Below, piece by piece: positions 16,291-25,020 of a stretch of 64,000 bases of DNA. The DNA comes from Mongoliitalea daihaiensis (GTDB taxonomy: Bacteria > Bacteroidota > Bacteroidia > Cytophagales > Cyclobacteriaceae): assembly GCF_021596945.1 (NCBI RefSeq), contig NZ_CP063779.1, forward strand, positions 3,632,001 to 3,696,000, written 5' to 3'. The translations under genes were made by a program, and so were the position numbers. How positions within the stretch are numbered: the stretch's first letter is position 1; every line of letters starts with the position of its first letter. The notes under the pieces were generated by a model. The model had not been told where the DNA came from. It ran no database searches and was given only the letters and a program-made list of their open reading frames with translations.

Positions 16291-16672
16291 CAGTGAGCAG
16301 TGGACAGTGAACAGTGGACAGTGATAAAAAGTTAGGAAAGAAGAATGAATAATTAGGAATGAGTAGCAACTTCTTTTTCTACTGATCTACTAAATATCAC
16401 CTCTTTACTCCTGAATATTAATCATAACAATTTGAAGCACCGGTGTTGGACATTAAAGTTTCAATACCGGTGTTTTTTTGAGCTTAATATATTCCAATAA
16501 TTCTATTTCTTCTTGCATAGTACGAAGAGAATAGCGAATTGCCCTTGACAAGGCTAAAAGTTAAATTAATTTTTAATTTCCTTATTTTCTGATTCAGTTA
16601 AGAAGATTTAAGAAGAAAGGCTTTTGTATCGCAAAAAGATTTATTTACATTTAATCATAAACAAAAAACTTT
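16291..16672 (+). other. Intergenic region downstream of transketolase
   Basis: This gap of 382 bp begins with a short low-complexity stretch (AGTGGACAGTGAACAGTGGA). It contains one convincing terminator (16438-16479). I see no gene. Confidence 0.6.
16438..16479 (+). terminator. Rho-independent terminator after the transketolase genes
   Basis: CACCGGTGTTG pairs with CAATACCGGTG (11 bp, one G-T pair) around a short loop and is followed by seven Ts. The position fits the end of the bcp-transketolase transcript. Confidence 0.8.
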
Positions 16673-17071
16673 ATGAAACAGATTCTTTTTTCCCTCGCAT
16701 TTATCTGCATCTTGGTATTTGCTAATGATGCTACTGCACAACGTTTAAAACTCCCATCAGGAGGTGGTGATTTGACGAGTCAAGTATTGACAGCTTTAAA
16801 TACGGTAGACAAATTAGGTCTTACAGCTGATCAAGACAGCAAATTAAAAGCTACTAACAAAACATTTGTTGATGACGTCTTCAAAGTTTTGAATAACAGC
16901 AGTCTTTCAGACGACGCTAAAAAAACCAGTTTCTTAAATCTAAAAAATACGCGTCAAAATTTCCTTTTACAATTGTTAGGTCAGCAGTTATTAGGTAATT
17001 ATAACAAAGGTGTCGGGAATCTACTCAAACCCTTGAATAAGCAATTAGGATTAGCTGCATTAGCATTTTAA
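16673..17071 (+). CDS. Small secreted helical protein of unknown function
   Basis: The protein has 132 residues. It has a clear signal peptide (ILFSLAFICILVFANDATAQ, cleavage after AQ near 22). The mature part is predicted alpha-helical: LTADQDSKLKATNKTFVDDVFKV and LSDDAKKTSFLNLKNTRQNF. The spacing resembles the LTxxQ periplasmic stress proteins (Spy/CpxP-like), but this is a resemblance only. A palindromic repeat follows immediately. Confidence 0.7.
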   Translation: MKQILFSLAFICILVFANDATAQRLKLPSGGGDLTSQVLTALNTVDKLGLTADQDSKLKATNKTFVDDVFKVLNNSSLSDDAKKTSFLNLKNTRQNFLLQLLGQQLLGNYNKGVGNLLKPLNKQLGLAALAF

Positions 17072-17076
17072 CGGCA

Positions 17077-17183
17077 CGCAAAGGCGCCAAGTTCGCAAGT
17101 AAACTATTGGATGAAAAGCTACTAGCAATTACGATTCTAATTTGGTTAATTCTTAGTTCAGCTTGCATCTTTGCGCCTTTGCG
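17077..17183. repeat. 107-bp intergenic element with inverted ends
   Basis: The ends CGCAAAGGCGCCAAG...CGCAAG and CTTGCATC...GCGCCTTTGCG are inverted repeats of about 22 bp with few mismatches, enclosing an AT-rich middle. A second element of the same length with related ends lies at 18653-18759, on the other side of the nuclease gene. The layout is that of a MITE or REP-like element; no transposase is nearby. Confidence 0.65.
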
Positions 17184-17192
17184 AAACCGAAT

Positions 17193-18557
17193 TTAAAGTA
17201 CCTGAATCTTCTCTACAGCAATCTTCGGAAAAAAAGCTTTTAACAAGTACTGTGAATCTCTCTCAGGCTGAACTCTGATCAATTTATCAACTATCGCCGA
17301 TGTTTTCTCTAAGGTAGCTTCTAAAAAAGTATAGCCTTGAAAAATTCCATCTTCAAAATACAAGACAGAATGTTCTTGTGCTGTCCTTCCCAAATCCTGA
17401 ATCAATAAGCGACCTCGTTCTTTTGAAAAGGTTTGTATGAATTGTCTGACTTTCAAATTATACAGTTCAGGGATCTCCAGTCCCCCACAAGCACCTTTGC
17501 AATCACCTTTTTTATGATCAAAACAAAAATCGGCTGATTTTTGAATCCCAGCCAATTTGGGACACATCTCATATTCAAGGACCTTATGCTTCAGCAAATG
17601 GAAAGCCTCGGCATGAGTATTAAACTGAGCGATGGATGGTGTTCCTTTAGTAATTTTGGCAACCTGTAAACGTAGATACCCATTCCCATCTTCGTAACTG
17701 ACAATACCCCAACTCATGGTTTTGAATTTAGCAGCTTTATTGAATTTAGGCCATTTATGCTTGATTTCCTGTAGTTCTAATAAGCAAGCTAACAATTCAC
17801 TCCCGGTCAATTTCCATTGAACATCACGAATGAGGGACTTTAGCTGAAATTTTTCCTCTTCCTCAGATTTACCGGAGAAATGTTGTTTAAATCGGCTACG
17901 GATATTTAGCGCTTTTCCAATGTAGATAGGAACACCCTTTTCATCTAAAAAATAATAAATACCTGTCTCTTCGGGTAAACTCAAAAACTTTTCTTCCGAA
18001 ATTTGAGGAGGAAGAAAGTGAAAAGCTTGGCGCTTACGTAAGCTTCCAAGAATAATATCTTCATTTTTTTCGAATATCATCCCAAAGAGTTGGGCAGTGG
18101 CTTCCGCATCTCCAAATGCACGGTGCCTATCCTGAATATGAATTCGAAGATGTTCACAAATACGTCCTAAACTATACGATGGAAAGCCAGGGAAAGCCTT
18201 TCTGCTTAACTGAACAGTACAAAGCTTAGGGGATTCGTAAGAAATACCGATGGAAGAAAAAGCTTCTCGGATAAACCCATAATCAAAATTCACATTATGG
18301 GCTACAAACACCTTGTCTTCCAATAAAGTAAGAAGTTCTTGTGCTATTTCCCCAAATGTAGGGGCTTCAGCTACCATTGCTTCATCAATGCCTGTTAAAC
18401 CTGTGATGTAAGCAGGAATATATTGCTGTGGATTCAATAGTGTGTGAAAGGTATCCAAAACTTGATACCCATCATGAATCAATACTGCTATTTCGGTAAT
18501 CCTTGCACTTCGTGCACTCCCTCCAGTGGTCTCAATATCTACAATCGCAAAAAGCAT
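17193..18557 (-). CDS. DnaQ-like exonuclease fused to a GIY-YIG domain with a UvrC-like cysteine cluster
   Basis: The protein has 454 residues. The N-terminal DEDDh exonuclease (about 1-170) has VDIETTGG (Asp7, Glu9), NVNFDYGFI and HRAFGDAEATAQ. A GIY-YIG domain follows (about 200-235: GIYYFLDEKGVPIYIGKALNIRSRFKQHF), with the usual Tyr, Gly and Arg. Near 330-357 four cysteines occur with spacing C-x12-C-x7-C-x3-C, very close to the Fe-S cysteines of UvrC. The protein therefore combines a proofreading-type 3'-5' exonuclease with a Cho/UvrC-like nicking half. It is probably a repair nuclease. The gene stands alone between two inverted-end elements. Confidence 0.88.
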   Translation of the reverse strand: MLFAIVDIETTGGSARSARITEIAVLIHDGYQVLDTFHTLLNPQQYIPAYITGLTGIDEAMVAEAPTFGEIAQELLTLLEDKVFVAHNVNFDYGFIREAFSSIGISYESPKLCTVQLSRKAFPGFPSYSLGRICEHLRIHIQDRHRAFGDAEATAQLFGMIFEKNEDIILGSLRKRQAFHFLPPQISEEKFLSLPEETGIYYFLDEKGVPIYIGKALNIRSRFKQHFSGKSEEEEKFQLKSLIRDVQWKLTGSELLACLLELQEIKHKWPKFNKAAKFKTMSWGIVSYEDGNGYLRLQVAKITKGTPSIAQFNTHAEAFHLLKHKVLEYEMCPKLAGIQKSADFCFDHKKGDCKGACGGLEIPELYNLKVRQFIQTFSKERGRLLIQDLGRTAQEHSVLYFEDGIFQGYTFLEATLEKTSAIVDKLIRVQPERDSQYLLKAFFPKIAVEKIQVL

Positions 18558-18652
18558 GGTCGAAGGTAGAAAAGAATTCGGAAGGAATGAAGGGAGTGAA
18601 GGTGGTTGTCAGAAAAATAAATTGTATCAAGTAAATCTATATTAAAAGAAAT

Positions 18653-18759
18653 GCCACAAAGACACAGAGACACCAAGCTTTCACTTTAAATTACTTTACC
18701 ATTTGTTTTAGAAGTATTCCAAAACAACTGATCTATTTGTGCCTTCGCGCCTTTGTGGC
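18653..18759. repeat. 107-bp intergenic element with inverted ends, second copy class
   Basis: Left end GCCACAAAGACACAGAGACA and right end TTTGTGCCTTCGCGCCTTTG... are complementary over about 24 bp with mismatches. The length equals that of the element at 17077-17183, and CGCCTTTG is shared, but the middle differs. It is non-coding. Confidence 0.6.
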
Positions 18760-18775
18760 TATTTACTGGAACTAC

Positions 18776-19480
18776 TTAATTACAATTTCCTTCGACATCA
18801 CACGCTTGACCTCCTCCATCTAAGAAGCTGATCCCCATAGATGCCTGATAACCTGCAAAAGCTTTGGCGATGGTCTGCTGAAATACCTCATCCTGTTGCG
18901 CTCCCGAAATACCAAATTTTCTATCCAATACAAAAAACGGAACACCTCTAACACCTAGCTGCTGGGCTTCCTGAACATCTTCATTAACCTCTTTCAAAAA
19001 AGCATCTGAATTCAAGCAAGCATAAACCGCCTCTTGAGGTAAACCAATCTCGACTGCCAATGTTATCAAAGTTTCCGAATCATCGATATTCATTCCCTCA
19101 GTGAAATACGCTCTCAACAAACGCTCTTTCATTGGCGATCCCAATCCATGTGTTTTGGCAAAATGAAGCAAGCGATGAGCTTTGTAGGCATTGGCCACGA
19201 CCGCATGTTCCATATCGTAATCTAAGCCCTCAGCTGCTGCCATTTGTACTACCTGCGCTGTAATTTCTTTCGTTTGATCCATGGACCAACCTTTTACTTC
19301 AGATAGATATTCCAATGAGTTTTTATTGGGATCAGTTTTCATCGTTGGATTCAAAAGGAAGCTTTTCCATTCGATGACGATCTGATCACGATATTCAAAG
19401 GATTCTAAGGCTTTTTCTAGACGTCTTTTGCCAATGTAGCAAAAAGGACACATGATATCCGACCAAATTTCTATCTTCAT
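18776..19480 (-). CDS. DsbA-family oxidoreductase, FrnE-like
   Basis: The protein has 234 residues and no signal peptide, so it is cytoplasmic. The active-site motif is CPFC near residue 11 (SDIMCPFCYIGKRRLEKAL), followed by the helical insertion and the cis-proline loop GVRGVPFFVLDRKFGISGAQ. This is the FrnE/2-hydroxychromene-2-carboxylate isomerase-like branch of thioredoxin-fold proteins. A likely role is thiol-disulfide exchange; FrnE of Deinococcus supports oxidative stress tolerance. It ends in CDVEGNCN, which adds two cysteines at the C-terminus. Confidence 0.9.
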   Translation of the reverse strand: MKIEIWSDIMCPFCYIGKRRLEKALESFEYRDQIVIEWKSFLLNPTMKTDPNKNSLEYLSEVKGWSMDQTKEITAQVVQMAAAEGLDYDMEHAVVANAYKAHRLLHFAKTHGLGSPMKERLLRAYFTEGMNIDDSETLITLAVEIGLPQEAVYACLNSDAFLKEVNEDVQEAQQLGVRGVPFFVLDRKFGISGAQQDEVFQQTIAKAFAGYQASMGISFLDGGGQACDVEGNCN

Positions 19481-19536
19481 GGTTCAATTCAATTATTTAA
19501 CGTATACATAAAACGAAAAAACACTGGAAGGTTCCC

Positions 19537-19692
19537 ATGAAAACAAAAGAATGTCCCTCATGTGCGATGGATGTAGATGCAAAAGCGACTATCTGCCCTA
19601 TTTGTCAATTTGAATTCCCCAAAAGAAACCCTCTTTATCAATGGATTGCTATTATTTTAGCCCTCTTTTTTCTGGCGTTGATCATACTGTGA
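19537..19692 (+). CDS. 51-residue zinc-ribbon membrane protein
   Basis: The ATG at 19537 gives 51 residues ending at TGA 19690-19692. Two CxxC pairs (CPSC at 6-9 and CPIC at 20-23) form a zinc ribbon, and one membrane segment (about 36-51, WIAIILALFFLALIIL) ends the protein at the C-terminus. This is the layout of small tail-anchored zinc-ribbon proteins; no function is known. It is divergent from the DsbA-family gene and convergent with the protease gene, whose stop is 3 bp away. Confidence 0.75.
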   Translation: MKTKECPSCAMDVDAKATICPICQFEFPKRNPLYQWIAIILALFFLALIIL

Positions 19693-19695
19693 CAT

Positions 19696-20811
19696 TTATT
19701 CAACGATGAAAGGTTGCGGTGTAAAACATACAACAAAGATTACAATTGCAATCCAACCGATCAATTGACGTTTCCGATCTAGTGCTTTTACTCCATTAAC
19801 CTCCGGGTGTTGCAGCCCCATCACCCTTCCCAATAAAAAAGCAAAAAACAACCACCCCATATAACCTTGTATAGTTGGGAAAATATTCACAAGCAAGTAT
19901 TGAGTAGCTGCTATTCCGAGTACTATTGTCCATACAGTTTGCGTCTCTAAGCCTGACTTCCGGAAACAGATGTATAAAAAACCGATATACAACGGAATAG
20001 CAATCAATAAATGATTAAGCTCATCATAAGGACTTATAACCCCTAATCCTGCATAAAAAATAAATGCGGCGTAAAAAAAGACGGATATTTGTTTATGATG
20101 CCGCGGAAACAAGCCAAAGACTACATGTCCCCCATCCAATTGACCAATGGGGAGAAGGTTTAAGGCTGTAAAAAACAATGCCAAATAGCCTGCAAAAAGG
20201 TATGGAAAATGAATAATCTCTGAAACATCTGGCATTCTTTCGGGGTCTGCCAGTCCTTTCTCCATCATCCAAAATAACAGATTGTAGCCAATTTTGATGG
20301 TAATATATCCTTCTTCAGCTGCATGGCCTTGGAAGTTTTCATCTAAATATTCTGGATGTATTTGATAAATATAGTCCGCATCCGGAAGGTTGGTAAACCC
20401 ATAAAACAAAACCCCAACAGCTAAAACGAAACCGGCTAAAGGGCCTGCTATTCCAATATCGAAATATTTTTTGCGGCTATTTATAAAACTTTTCATGCGA
20501 ATCACTGCTCCGAAAGTTCCAATAGACAGCGCTCCTAAAAAGCCAAACCAAGCAGGAATAAAGTATGGAAGTGAGGATTTTACCCGATGATGAATAGACA
20601 TAAATAAATGCCCTAGTTCATGAACGAGCAAGATTCCTATAAAAGGTATGGAAAAATGAAGGGATTTAAAGAAGTACTCCCAAGTAAGGGCATGCTCCCC
20701 TCCTACCATGATCGATTTCCCGTAGAGCCATTCTGCCCCTGCGAGTGTAGTAGCTCCTAAGGTTAAAACAAACAGTGTGATATGAAGCAGATATTCTTTG
20801 GGTTGGTACAT
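19696..20811 (-). CDS. Site-2-protease-type (M50) membrane metalloprotease
   Basis: The protein has 371 residues and several membrane segments. HELGH (IGILLVHELGHLFMSIHH) gives the zinc-binding histidines and the catalytic glutamate, and the third ligand is Asp in LNLLPIGQLDGGH near residue 225. Such enzymes cut within membranes or at their surface; the substrate is unknown. The family includes plant EGY-like proteins and bacterial relatives without a PDZ domain, which fits here. No regulator is adjacent. Confidence 0.9.
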   Translation of the reverse strand: MYQPKEYLLHITLFVLTLGATTLAGAEWLYGKSIMVGGEHALTWEYFFKSLHFSIPFIGILLVHELGHLFMSIHHRVKSSLPYFIPAWFGFLGALSIGTFGAVIRMKSFINSRKKYFDIGIAGPLAGFVLAVGVLFYGFTNLPDADYIYQIHPEYLDENFQGHAAEEGYITIKIGYNLLFWMMEKGLADPERMPDVSEIIHFPYLFAGYLALFFTALNLLPIGQLDGGHVVFGLFPRHHKQISVFFYAAFIFYAGLGVISPYDELNHLLIAIPLYIGFLYICFRKSGLETQTVWTIVLGIAATQYLLVNIFPTIQGYMGWLFFAFLLGRVMGLQHPEVNGVKALDRKRQLIGWIAIVIFVVCFTPQPFIVE

Positions 20812-21061
20812 TCCTTTTTATTCGTTAGTTATCCTAATTTTAAAAGTTAATTCGATGAGTATGGACCATTGCCTTGAAGGCTTCTAACATACTTATAGAA
20901 AAAGCTGATAGTGAAGAACGTTTTAATTATTGTCATTGCGCTTTCAAATATATGGTTTAAAACACACCTGTTCTGATTTGGTTCATAAAATAAATTAACT
21001 GACTCAAATCATAGTTTTTATTCAATCTAGGCTTTAAATTGCACCAAAATTAAGCCAAACT

Positions 21062-21412
21062 ATGAAGAATTTATTGTTAAAAAACACTAGCATCTTTCTA
21101 ATTGCTGTTTTGTTATTCAGTTCTTGTGTAAGTACTACGGTCATTCAAAGCTATCCTTCTGATGCAAAGCTTTATATCAATGGAGAGTATATGGGAACTA
21201 CTCCTGTAACCTACAGTGATAAAAAAATTGTGGGTTCCACCAATTTAGTCACGTTAGAAAAAGAAGGGTATAACCCGTTGAATACGGCATTCTCTAGAGA
21301 TGAGGAACTCGATGTAGGTGCGTTGGTGGGTGGTATTTTTGTATTGGTGCCATTTTTATGGATTATGAAGTATAAACCCACACGTAACTTTGAATTAAAA
21401 CCATCTAATTAA
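21062..21412 (+). CDS. PEGA-domain lipoprotein
   Basis: The protein has 116 residues. A lipoprotein signal ends in SSC (LIAVLLFSSC, Cys near 20), followed by a PEGA repeat (SYPSDAKLYINGEYMGTTPVTYSDKK) and a short hydrophobic stretch near the C-terminus (VGALVGGIFVLVPFLWIM). PEGA domains are surface or envelope beta-modules. The function is unknown. The large palindromic array begins about 50 bp downstream. Confidence 0.82.
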   Translation: MKNLLLKNTSIFLIAVLLFSSCVSTTVIQSYPSDAKLYINGEYMGTTPVTYSDKKIVGSTNLVTLEKEGYNPLNTAFSRDEELDVGALVGGIFVLVPFLWIMKYKPTRNFELKPSN

Positions 21413-21460
21413 TAATTTTAATAAGCGCAATATTTTGTGTTTTTAAAATAGTTCCGAAAC

Positions 21461-22461
21461 AAGCGAGGTCTCGTAGCCACGATTCACAAATCCTAATGGC
21501 ATGATGTCGGCCGTCCCGATGGGACTTGGGATGGTAGCCGATGCTATTTTTTCCGAGGGTTGAAACCCTCGGCTAGAATGTCGGTCATGCCTACGGCATT
21601 GGTTGCCCCAAATCTCATTTGATAACCTAATAAAAGCTCCATAGGAGCGATAGATTCATGCTAGCAACGGGTTTTAACCCGTTGACCACAAAATCCACCA
21701 CATGGGCGAAGTGTCGTAGACACGATCGACAAATCCTAATCAACACGATGTCGACCGTCCCGATGGGACTTGAGGAAAGACCGAGATTTTATGGTTTCCG
21801 AGGGTTTCAACCCTCGGCTAGAATGTCGGTCGTTCCTACGGCATTGATTGCCTCAAATCTTATTCTCTACCCTAATTAAAGCTCCATAGGAGCGATAGAA
21901 ACATTTTAGCAACGGGTTTCAATCCGTTGAGAACAAATCCACCACGCAGGCGAAGTGTCGTAGACACGATCGACAAATCCTAATCAGCATAATGTCGGCC
22001 GTCCCGATGGGACTTGGGGAAAGACCGAGATTCTATGGTTTGCGAGGGTTGAAACCCTCGGCTAGAATGTCGGTCATGCCTACGGCATTGGTTGCCCCAA
22101 ATCTCATTTGATAACCTAATAAAAGCTCCATAGGAGCGATGGATACATTCTAGCAACGGGTTTCAACCCGTTGAGAACAAATCCACCACCCAGGCGAAGT
22201 GTCGTAGACACGATCGACAAATCCTAATCAGCATAATGTCGGCCGTCCCAATGGGACTTGGGGAAAGACCGGGATTCTATGGTTTCCGAGGGTTGATACC
22301 CTCGGCTAGAATGTCGGTCATGCCTACGGCATTGATTGGCCCAAATCTCATTTGCAAATCCAATAAAAGCTCCATAGGAGCGATAGAGACATTCTAGCAA
22401 CGGGTTTTAACTCGCTGATAACAAATCCATTAAACAGGCGAAGTGTCGTAGACACGATCGA
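21461..22461. repeat. Palindrome array, left block (about 4 units of ~243 bp)
   Basis: Each unit has the order GTCCCGATGGGAC, CCGAGGGTTGAAACCCTCGG, ATGCCTACGGCAT, GCTCCATAGGAGC, CAACGGGTTTTAACCCGTTG and GTGTCGTAGACAC, joined by conserved spacers. In unit 1 these lie at 21513-21525, 21553-21572, 21587-21599, 21636-21648, 21665-21684 and 21711-21723. The next unit begins 244 bp later. Variants keep the pairing or lose it slightly (GTCCCAATGGGAC, TTTTAACTCGC). No gene is credible inside. Confidence 0.92.
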
Positions 22462-22556
22462 CATAGGCTAGCAAATTGAAGAATTCCAATTTCCAAAATA
22501 TTCAAGAAATTGGATAATGAGTTTTTGAATTAATTCTGAATGAGTAAATGAAATCA

Positions 22557-23018
22557 TCATTCTGGAACTTTAAAAATGTATCTTGCATCGTATTCAATCC
22601 TATATTTTTTCAACATATGCTCATATTCCTCTAGGAACGTGACCCTTTTGTAGTGGACTTCTTGATTTTTAATGTATTGATAAACCTGATCTATTTGCCC
22701 ATAACTGTAAGTAAATGCACCAAAGCCTTTTTGCCATTCGAACTTAGAATCTATCAATCTTGAATCATTCACCCATTTAGATGATTTAGCTTTTACATTT
22801 TGTAAAACATCTGATAATGAGTGTTTAGGCTTAAAACCAAATAGACAATGTACATGATCAGCTACTCCATTGACCAAAATGGATTGACAATCAGTTTCAT
22901 TTATCAAATTACCAATAACCGAATGAAATTCACTTTGCCAAGATTTTTGAATGAGAGCATTTCTAAATTTTACCGCAAATACAGTTTGTACCAAGAGAAT
23001 TGAATAAGTGTTTGCCAT
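22557..23018 (-). CDS. IS200-like / REP-associated tyrosine transposase (RAYT type)
   Basis: The protein has 153 residues from the ATG at 23018; a TTG at 23045 would extend it only slightly. It is a Y1/HUH single-strand DNA transposase: the HUH motif is DHVHCLFGF near residue 60, and the likely catalytic tyrosine lies in the C-terminal helix (VYQYIKNQEVHYKR). It nicks and rejoins single-stranded DNA at hairpins. It sits alone between two blocks of the palindromic array, with about 95 and 140 bp of unrelated AT-rich DNA on each side. This is the arrangement expected for a transposase that mobilises or maintains REP-like hairpins. Confidence 0.88.
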   Translation of the reverse strand: MANTYSILLVQTVFAVKFRNALIQKSWQSEFHSVIGNLINETDCQSILVNGVADHVHCLFGFKPKHSLSDVLQNVKAKSSKWVNDSRLIDSKFEWQKGFGAFTYSYGQIDQVYQYIKNQEVHYKRVTFLEEYEHMLKKYRIEYDARYIFKVPE

Positions 23019-23160
23019 GATAATATTTGTTTGATCGTGTATCAATTTACTCTCTGTTAATCTTTTAACCTTGAATCATGAGAAAGTTAAACGTTTAATT
23101 TACAGAGATAAGAGTATTTGATTGAAAACATCTCTATATCTTAAATCTATGAAATATTTT

Positions 23161-24895
23161 TTGTCGGCCGTCCCGATGGGACTTGGGATGGTAGCCGATG
23201 CTATTTTTTCCGAGGGTTGAAACCTTCGGCTAGAATGTCTGACGTGCCTACGGCATTGGTTGCCCCAAATCTCATTCGCTAACCTAATAAAAGCTCCATA
23301 GGAGCGATAGACATGCTAGCAACGGGTTTTAACCCGTTGACCACAAATCCACCACATCCGGGCGAGGTCTCGTAGGCACGATTCACAAACCCTAATCAAC
23401 ATGATGTCGGCCGTCCCGATGGGACTTGGGATGGTAGCCGATGCTATTTTTTCCGAGGGTTGAAACCCTTGGCTAGAATGTTGGTCATGCCTACACCATT
23501 GGTTGCCCAAAATCTCATTCGCTAACCCAATAAAAGCTCCATAGGAGCGATAGACATGCTAGCAACGGGTTTTAACCCATTGACCACAAATCCACCACAT
23601 CCGGGCGAGGTCTCTTAGCCACGATTCACAAATCCTAATGGCATGATGTCGGCCGTCCCGATGGGACTTGGGATGGTAGCCGATGCTATTTTTTTCCGAG
23701 GGTTGAAACCCTCGGCTAGAATGTCGGTCATGCCTACGGCATTGGTTGCACAAAATCTCATTTGCTAACCCAATAAAAGCTCCATAGGAGCGATAGACAT
23801 GCTAGCAACGGGTTTCAACCCGTTGAGAACAAATCCACCACATGGGCGAAGTGTCGTAGACACGATCGACAAATCCTAATCAGCATAATGTCGTCCGTCC
23901 CGATGGGACTTGAGGAAAGAACGGGATTCTATGGTTTCCGAGGGTTGAAACCCTCGGCTAGAATGTCGGTCATGCCTACGGCATTGGTTGGCCCAAATCT
24001 CATTTGCAAATCCAATAAAAGCTCCATAGGAGCGATAGATACATTCTAGCAACGGGTTTCAACCCATTGACCACAAATCCACCACATCCGGGCGAGGTCT
24101 CTTAGCCACGATTCACAAACCCTAATCAACATGATGTCGGCCGTCCCGATGGGACTTGGGATGGTAGCCGATGCTATTTTTTCCGAGGGTTGAAACCCTT
24201 GGCTAGAATGTTGGTCATGCCTACAGCATTGGTTGCCCAAAATCTCATTCGCTAACCCAATAAAAGCTCCATAGGAGCGATAGACATGCTAGCAACGGGT
24301 TTTAACCCATTGACCACAAATCCACCACATCCGAGCGAGATCTCTTAGCCACGATTGACAAATCCTAATCAACATAATGTCGGCCGTCCCGATGGGACTT
24401 GGGATGGTAGCCGATGCTATTTTTTCCGAGGGTTGAAACCCTCGGCTAGAATGTTGGTCATGCCTACGGCATTGGTTGCCCCAAATCTCATTTGATAACC
24501 TAATAAAAGCTCCATAGGAGCGATGGATACATTCTAGCAACGGGTTTCAACCCGTTGAGAACAAATCCACAACATGGGCGAAGTGTCGTAGACACGATCG
24601 ACAAATCCTAATCAACATGATGTCGGCCGTCCCGATGGGACTTTTGGGAAGACCGGGATTCTATAGTTTCCGAGGGTTGAAACCCTCGGCTAGAATGTTG
24701 GACGTTCCTACGGCATTGGTTGCCCCAAATCTCATTCACAAATCCAATAAAAGCTCCATAGGAGCGATGGATACATTCTAGCAACGGGTTTCAACCCGTT
24801 GAGAACAAATCCACCACACAGGCGAAGTGTCGTAGACACGATCGACTATGGCTAATGCCGTAAATATCGGTCATCTGGATGGTACTTAAGGGGAA
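23161..24895. repeat. Palindrome array, right block (about 7 units of ~243 bp)
   Basis: GTCCCGATGGGAC recurs near 23170, 23412, 23656, 23897, 24141, 24385 and 24630, giving a period of 241-245 bp. Two spacer types are present: type A (ACTTGGGATGGTAGCCGATG, with TCTCGTAGCCACGATTCAC or similar) and type B (AAGACCG..ATTCTATGG, with GTGTCGTAGACACGATCGAC). The last, degenerate part runs to about 24895. Short reading frames on both strands repeat with the unit and are not genes. Confidence 0.92.
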
Positions 24896-24944
24896 CCCTC
24901 CAAACAATTTTTTTCGCTCTTATTCCACATTTTTTGCGAAAGAC

Positions 24945-24977
24945 CAAAAAAAAGCCCATCAAACATGATGGGCTTTT
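24945..24977 (-). terminator. Rho-independent terminator of the thrS-infC-rpmI-rplT transcript
   Basis: AAAGCCCATCA pairs with TGATGGGCTTT around a 4-nt loop, and on the minus strand the stem is followed by a run of Ts. It lies about 45 bp beyond the rplT stop. A second small hairpin (GGAACC TCTC GGTTCC, 24982-24997) lies between. Confidence 0.88.
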
Positions 24978-25020
24978 ATATGGAACCTCTCGGTTCCTAT
25001 GTCAAATAAGAAGTGCGGTC

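Noticed and set aside
16291-16325. AGTGGACAGTGAACAGTGGA-type repeats after the transketolase genes as a regulatory site
   Set aside because: Short low-complexity wording; nothing beyond slippage-like repetition supports a role.
21658-24540. Several 64-83 residue reading frames within the palindrome array
   Set aside because: They repeat with the 243-bp period, overlap palindromes and encode near-identical nonsense peptides rich in His, Arg and Cys.
21461-24895. The palindrome array as a CRISPR array
   Set aside because: The unit is ~243 bp, almost wholly conserved, and contains no short repeats with unique spacers of constant size; no cas genes are near.
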